A program made the position numbers and the translations under genes. Positions 62,246 through 64,000 of a stretch of 64,000 nucleotides of DNA are shown in pieces. Origin of the DNA: Bog-756 sp963835465. GTDB lineage: Bacteria; Actinomycetota; Acidimicrobiia; Acidimicrobiales; RAAP-2. A model generated the notes under the pieces. That model had not been told where the DNA came from and made no database searches. It saw nothing but the letters and a program-made list of their open reading frames with translations. Position 1 is the stretch's first letter; the number at the start of each line of letters is the position of its first letter. The DNA is taken from assembly GCA_963835465.1 (NCBI GenBank), contig CAWIFR010000003.1, positions 1 to 64,000 of the forward strand, given 5' to 3'.

Positions 62246-63442
62246 TCAGCTGCGGGGAACCTTGGACCACGGCAGTTCCTTGTCGACCCGCACGTCCCCG
62301 GGCAGGCCCAGGATCCGCTCTCCCAGGATGTTCCGCTGGATCTCCGAGGTCCCCCCCTCGATGGAGTTGGCCCGTGACCTGATGAACAGTTTGCGTGACG
62401 ACCCGGCCGGCCCGACCAGGCCGAGGCCTTCGGAGCGGCGCATGGTGTAGTCGTAGCCGACCTGACCGTCGGCACCCAGCAGATCCACGCACAGCTCGTA
62501 GATCCGCTTGTTGACCTCGGCAAACATGAGCTTGGCGATCGACCCCTCGGGGCCGGGATTGCCAGCCTTCCGGTTCTGACTGGCCCGGAGGTTGGTCAGC
62601 CGCAGTGCCTCGGACTCGATCCACAGCCTCATCAGCCGGTCTCGGTCCACCGGATTTTGGCGGTGGCCGGCGCTCTGCCAGATGCGCACCGCCTCGGCGA
62701 TGGATCCCGACCCCGCCCCCGGGGCGCTCGAGCTCCCACCGATGGTCGTCCGCTCGTTGGACAGCGTCGTCATGGCCACGCGCCAACCTTCGCCGACGTC
62801 CCCCACCCGGTCGGCGTCCGGCACCCGGACCTCGGTCAGGTACACCTCATTGAACTCGGCCTCCCCGGTCATCTGCCGCAGGGGCCGAACCTCAACCCCC
62901 GGGGCGTGCATGTCCAGGGCGAAGTAGGTGAGGCCCTTGTGCTTCGGGAGGTCGGGGTCGGTCCGGGCCACCAGCATGCCCCGGTCGGCGATGTGGGCCA
63001 GGGTGTTCCACACCTTCTGTCCGGAGATGATCCACTCGTCGCCGTCGCGGACGGCGCGGGTGGACAGGCCCGCCAGATCGGACCCGGAGCCCGGCTCACT
63101 GAACAGCTGGCACCAGGCGTCTTCGCCGGTGAAGGTCCGACGCAGGATCCGTTGGCGGAGCTCCTCCGAGCCGTGGGTCACCACGGTGGGCCCGGCCATG
63201 GTCAGACCGAAGAACTCTCTCGCCCCGGGCGGCGTGGCCCCGGCCTGGCCCAGCCGGCGATCGATCTCCCGCTGCAGATTGGGGGCGAGCCCCAACCCGC
63301 CATAGCCCTCCGGGAAGGATATCCAGGCCAATCCGAGTTCGAACTGCCGGGCCCGGAAGGCCTCGACCGGAACGGCGCGGGGGTCGAGCTCGTCGAGCAG
63401 CTGGCTGGTCCGCTCGGTCACCAGGGTCACGTCGTCTGCCAT
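62246..63442 (-). CDS. Acyl-CoA dehydrogenase
   Basis: A 398-residue acyl-CoA dehydrogenase of the FadE-like type. QLFSEPGSGSDLAGLSTRAVRD binds FAD, WIISGQKVWNTLAHIADRG is the middle-domain block, and RANSIEGGTSEIQRNILGERILG is the C-terminal substrate/FAD interface with the Glu in the catalytic-base region. Length is normal. It lies downstream of pdxH and upstream of a thioesterase on the minus strand. The specific acyl substrate is not readable; steroid or long-chain substrates are common in this subgroup. Confidence 0.92.
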   Translation of the reverse strand: MADDVTLVTERTSQLLDELDPRAVPVEAFRARQFELGLAWISFPEGYGGLGLAPNLQREIDRRLGQAGATPPGAREFFGLTMAGPTVVTHGSEELRQRILRRTFTGEDAWCQLFSEPGSGSDLAGLSTRAVRDGDEWIISGQKVWNTLAHIADRGMLVARTDPDLPKHKGLTYFALDMHAPGVEVRPLRQMTGEAEFNEVYLTEVRVPDADRVGDVGEGWRVAMTTLSNERTTIGGSSSAPGAGSGSIAEAVRIWQSAGHRQNPVDRDRLMRLWIESEALRLTNLRASQNRKAGNPGPEGSIAKLMFAEVNKRIYELCVDLLGADGQVGYDYTMRRSEGLGLVGPAGSSRKLFIRSRANSIEGGTSEIQRNILGERILGLPGDVRVDKELPWSKVPRS

Positions 63443-63525
63443 GCCCAGAACATACAGCGACGGACGGGATCCGGTTCCGGACGAAGGCGGCGGGCCGCTC
63501 GGCGGTCGCGCCGGGACCAGGGCGG

Positions 63526-64000
63526 TCAGGGCTGGAGCCGCTCGATCCGCCAGCTGTCGGCCTGGGGCGTGTACCGCAGGCGGTCGTGGAGCCGGTCCCG
63601 GCGGTTCTGCCAGAACTCATAGCTCCTGGGCCGCACCCGGAGTCCTCCCCACCCCTCCGGCCGGGGCACCGGATGATCGGCGAACTCCACCTCAAGGGCC
63701 CGGACTCGTGCGTCGAGCTCGTTCCGGTCGGCCACGACCTCACTCTGGTGCGAGGCGTGGGCCCCGATCTGGGCACCCCGGGGACGGGTGGCGAAGTAGG
63801 CGTCCGACTCCTCGGCACTGGTGTGCTCCACCGGACCCTCGATGCGGATCTGACGGCCCCGTACCTCCCAGTAGAAGAGCAGGGCGGCCCGTGGGCGATC
63901 GGTGAGCTCCCGGCCCTTGCGGCTGGCGTAGTTGGAGTGGAACACAAATCCACCCTCCCCCCACTCCTTCAGCAGCACCATGCGCAACGAAGGCTGGCCG
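63526..64000 (-). CDS. pdxH: Pyridoxamine 5'-phosphate oxidase, partial (N-terminus off the right edge)
   Basis: The visible 157 residues begin GQPSLRMVLLKEWGEGGFVF, the FMN-binding start of PdxH. HSNYASRKGRELTDRPRAAL, EVRGRQIRIEGPVE, SDAYFATRPRGAQIGAHASHQS and the C-terminus RLRYTPQADSWRIERLQP are all typical of PdxH, including the PLP-contacting Arg/His residues near the end. The enzyme oxidises pyridoxamine or pyridoxine 5'-phosphate to PLP using FMN and oxygen. About 50-60 N-terminal residues lie outside the window. Confidence 0.93.
   Translation of the reverse strand, partial: GQPSLRMVLLKEWGEGGFVFHSNYASRKGRELTDRPRAALLFYWEVRGRQIRIEGPVEHTSAEESDAYFATRPRGAQIGAHASHQSEVVADRNELDARVRALEVEFADHPVPRPEGWGGLRVRPRSYEFWQNRRDRLHDRLRYTPQADSWRIERLQP

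Noticed and set aside
1..64000. tRNA, rRNA, CRISPR arrays, insertion sequences, phage or defence islands
   Set aside because: I looked for tRNA-like ends, direct-repeat arrays, transposase motifs and integrases and found none; small RNAs cannot be excluded by eye.

Overview
The window is high-GC DNA with long GC-skewed codons, strong GGAGG-type ribosome sites, GTG starts and many 4-base ATGA/GTGA overlaps. The gene content points to a chromosomal segment of an actinobacterium: F420-type luciferase-like oxidoreductases, a class III cyclase, RecBCD, an MMPL exporter, small actinobacterial DUF proteins and several acyl-CoA dehydrogenases. A deep-branching group such as Acidimicrobiia is plausible, but the sequence alone does not prove it. 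I see no rRNA, tRNA, CRISPR array, insertion sequence or phage gene.

Layout. 1-7.2 kb: a partial apbE and a Ser/Thr-rich stalk protein face away from an OmpR-type two-component system, which is followed by a GT2-GtrA glycosyltransferase and a GT39 membrane glycosyltransferase (a YkcC/YkcB-like pair). 7.3-20.2 kb: metabolic genes including a GH3 glycosidase, acyl-CoA dehydrogenase, glyoxalase-fold protein, 4-aminobutyrate aminotransferase, tyrosine phosphatase, MMPL transporter, aldehyde dehydrogenase and an esterase. 20.2-25.2 kb: a broken HTH-protein gene, then a MarR regulator translationally coupled to a heterodimeric ABC exporter. 25.2-29.6 kb: a SnoaL-like pseudogene, an F420-type oxidoreductase, a TrpB2-type synthase and an amidase. 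29.7-38.6 kb: recC-recB-recD on the minus strand with overlapping junctions. 38.8-50.5 kb: small membrane proteins, a dienelactone hydrolase, a DHA2 exporter with a MerR gene, a thioesterase, a lipoprotein, an unusual FtsH-like protease, an HxlR regulator and a possible PemK-fold fusion protein. 50.3-53.2 kb: small proteins and a phytoene-desaturase-like oxidoreductase. 53.4-60.2 kb: a signalling cluster. 60.2-64 kb: lipid-type oxidation genes and a partial pdxH.

The most interesting block is 53.4-60.2 kb. One tightly overlapping minus-strand operon encodes a response regulator fused to a class III nucleotidyl cyclase, a MacB/LolD-type ABC ATPase with no permease, and a seven-TM-like GAF histidine kinase. 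A cyclic-nucleotide-binding protein is divergent from it. A paralogous NarL-type regulator and a stand-alone receiver converge on it. Together they look like a sensor kinase to cyclase to cNMP-effector relay.

A second theme is reading-frame damage. At least nine genes (GH3, aldehyde dehydrogenase, HTH protein, SnoaL-like, recD, recB, DUF5684-like, ABC ATPase, RR-cyclase, F420 oxidoreductase) contain single-base indels that leave conserved residues readable in another frame. Several lie in G/C homopolymers and three create the tetranucleotide TCGA. Sequencing or assembly error is therefore as likely as true decay for most of them, and I describe the frame-corrected products.
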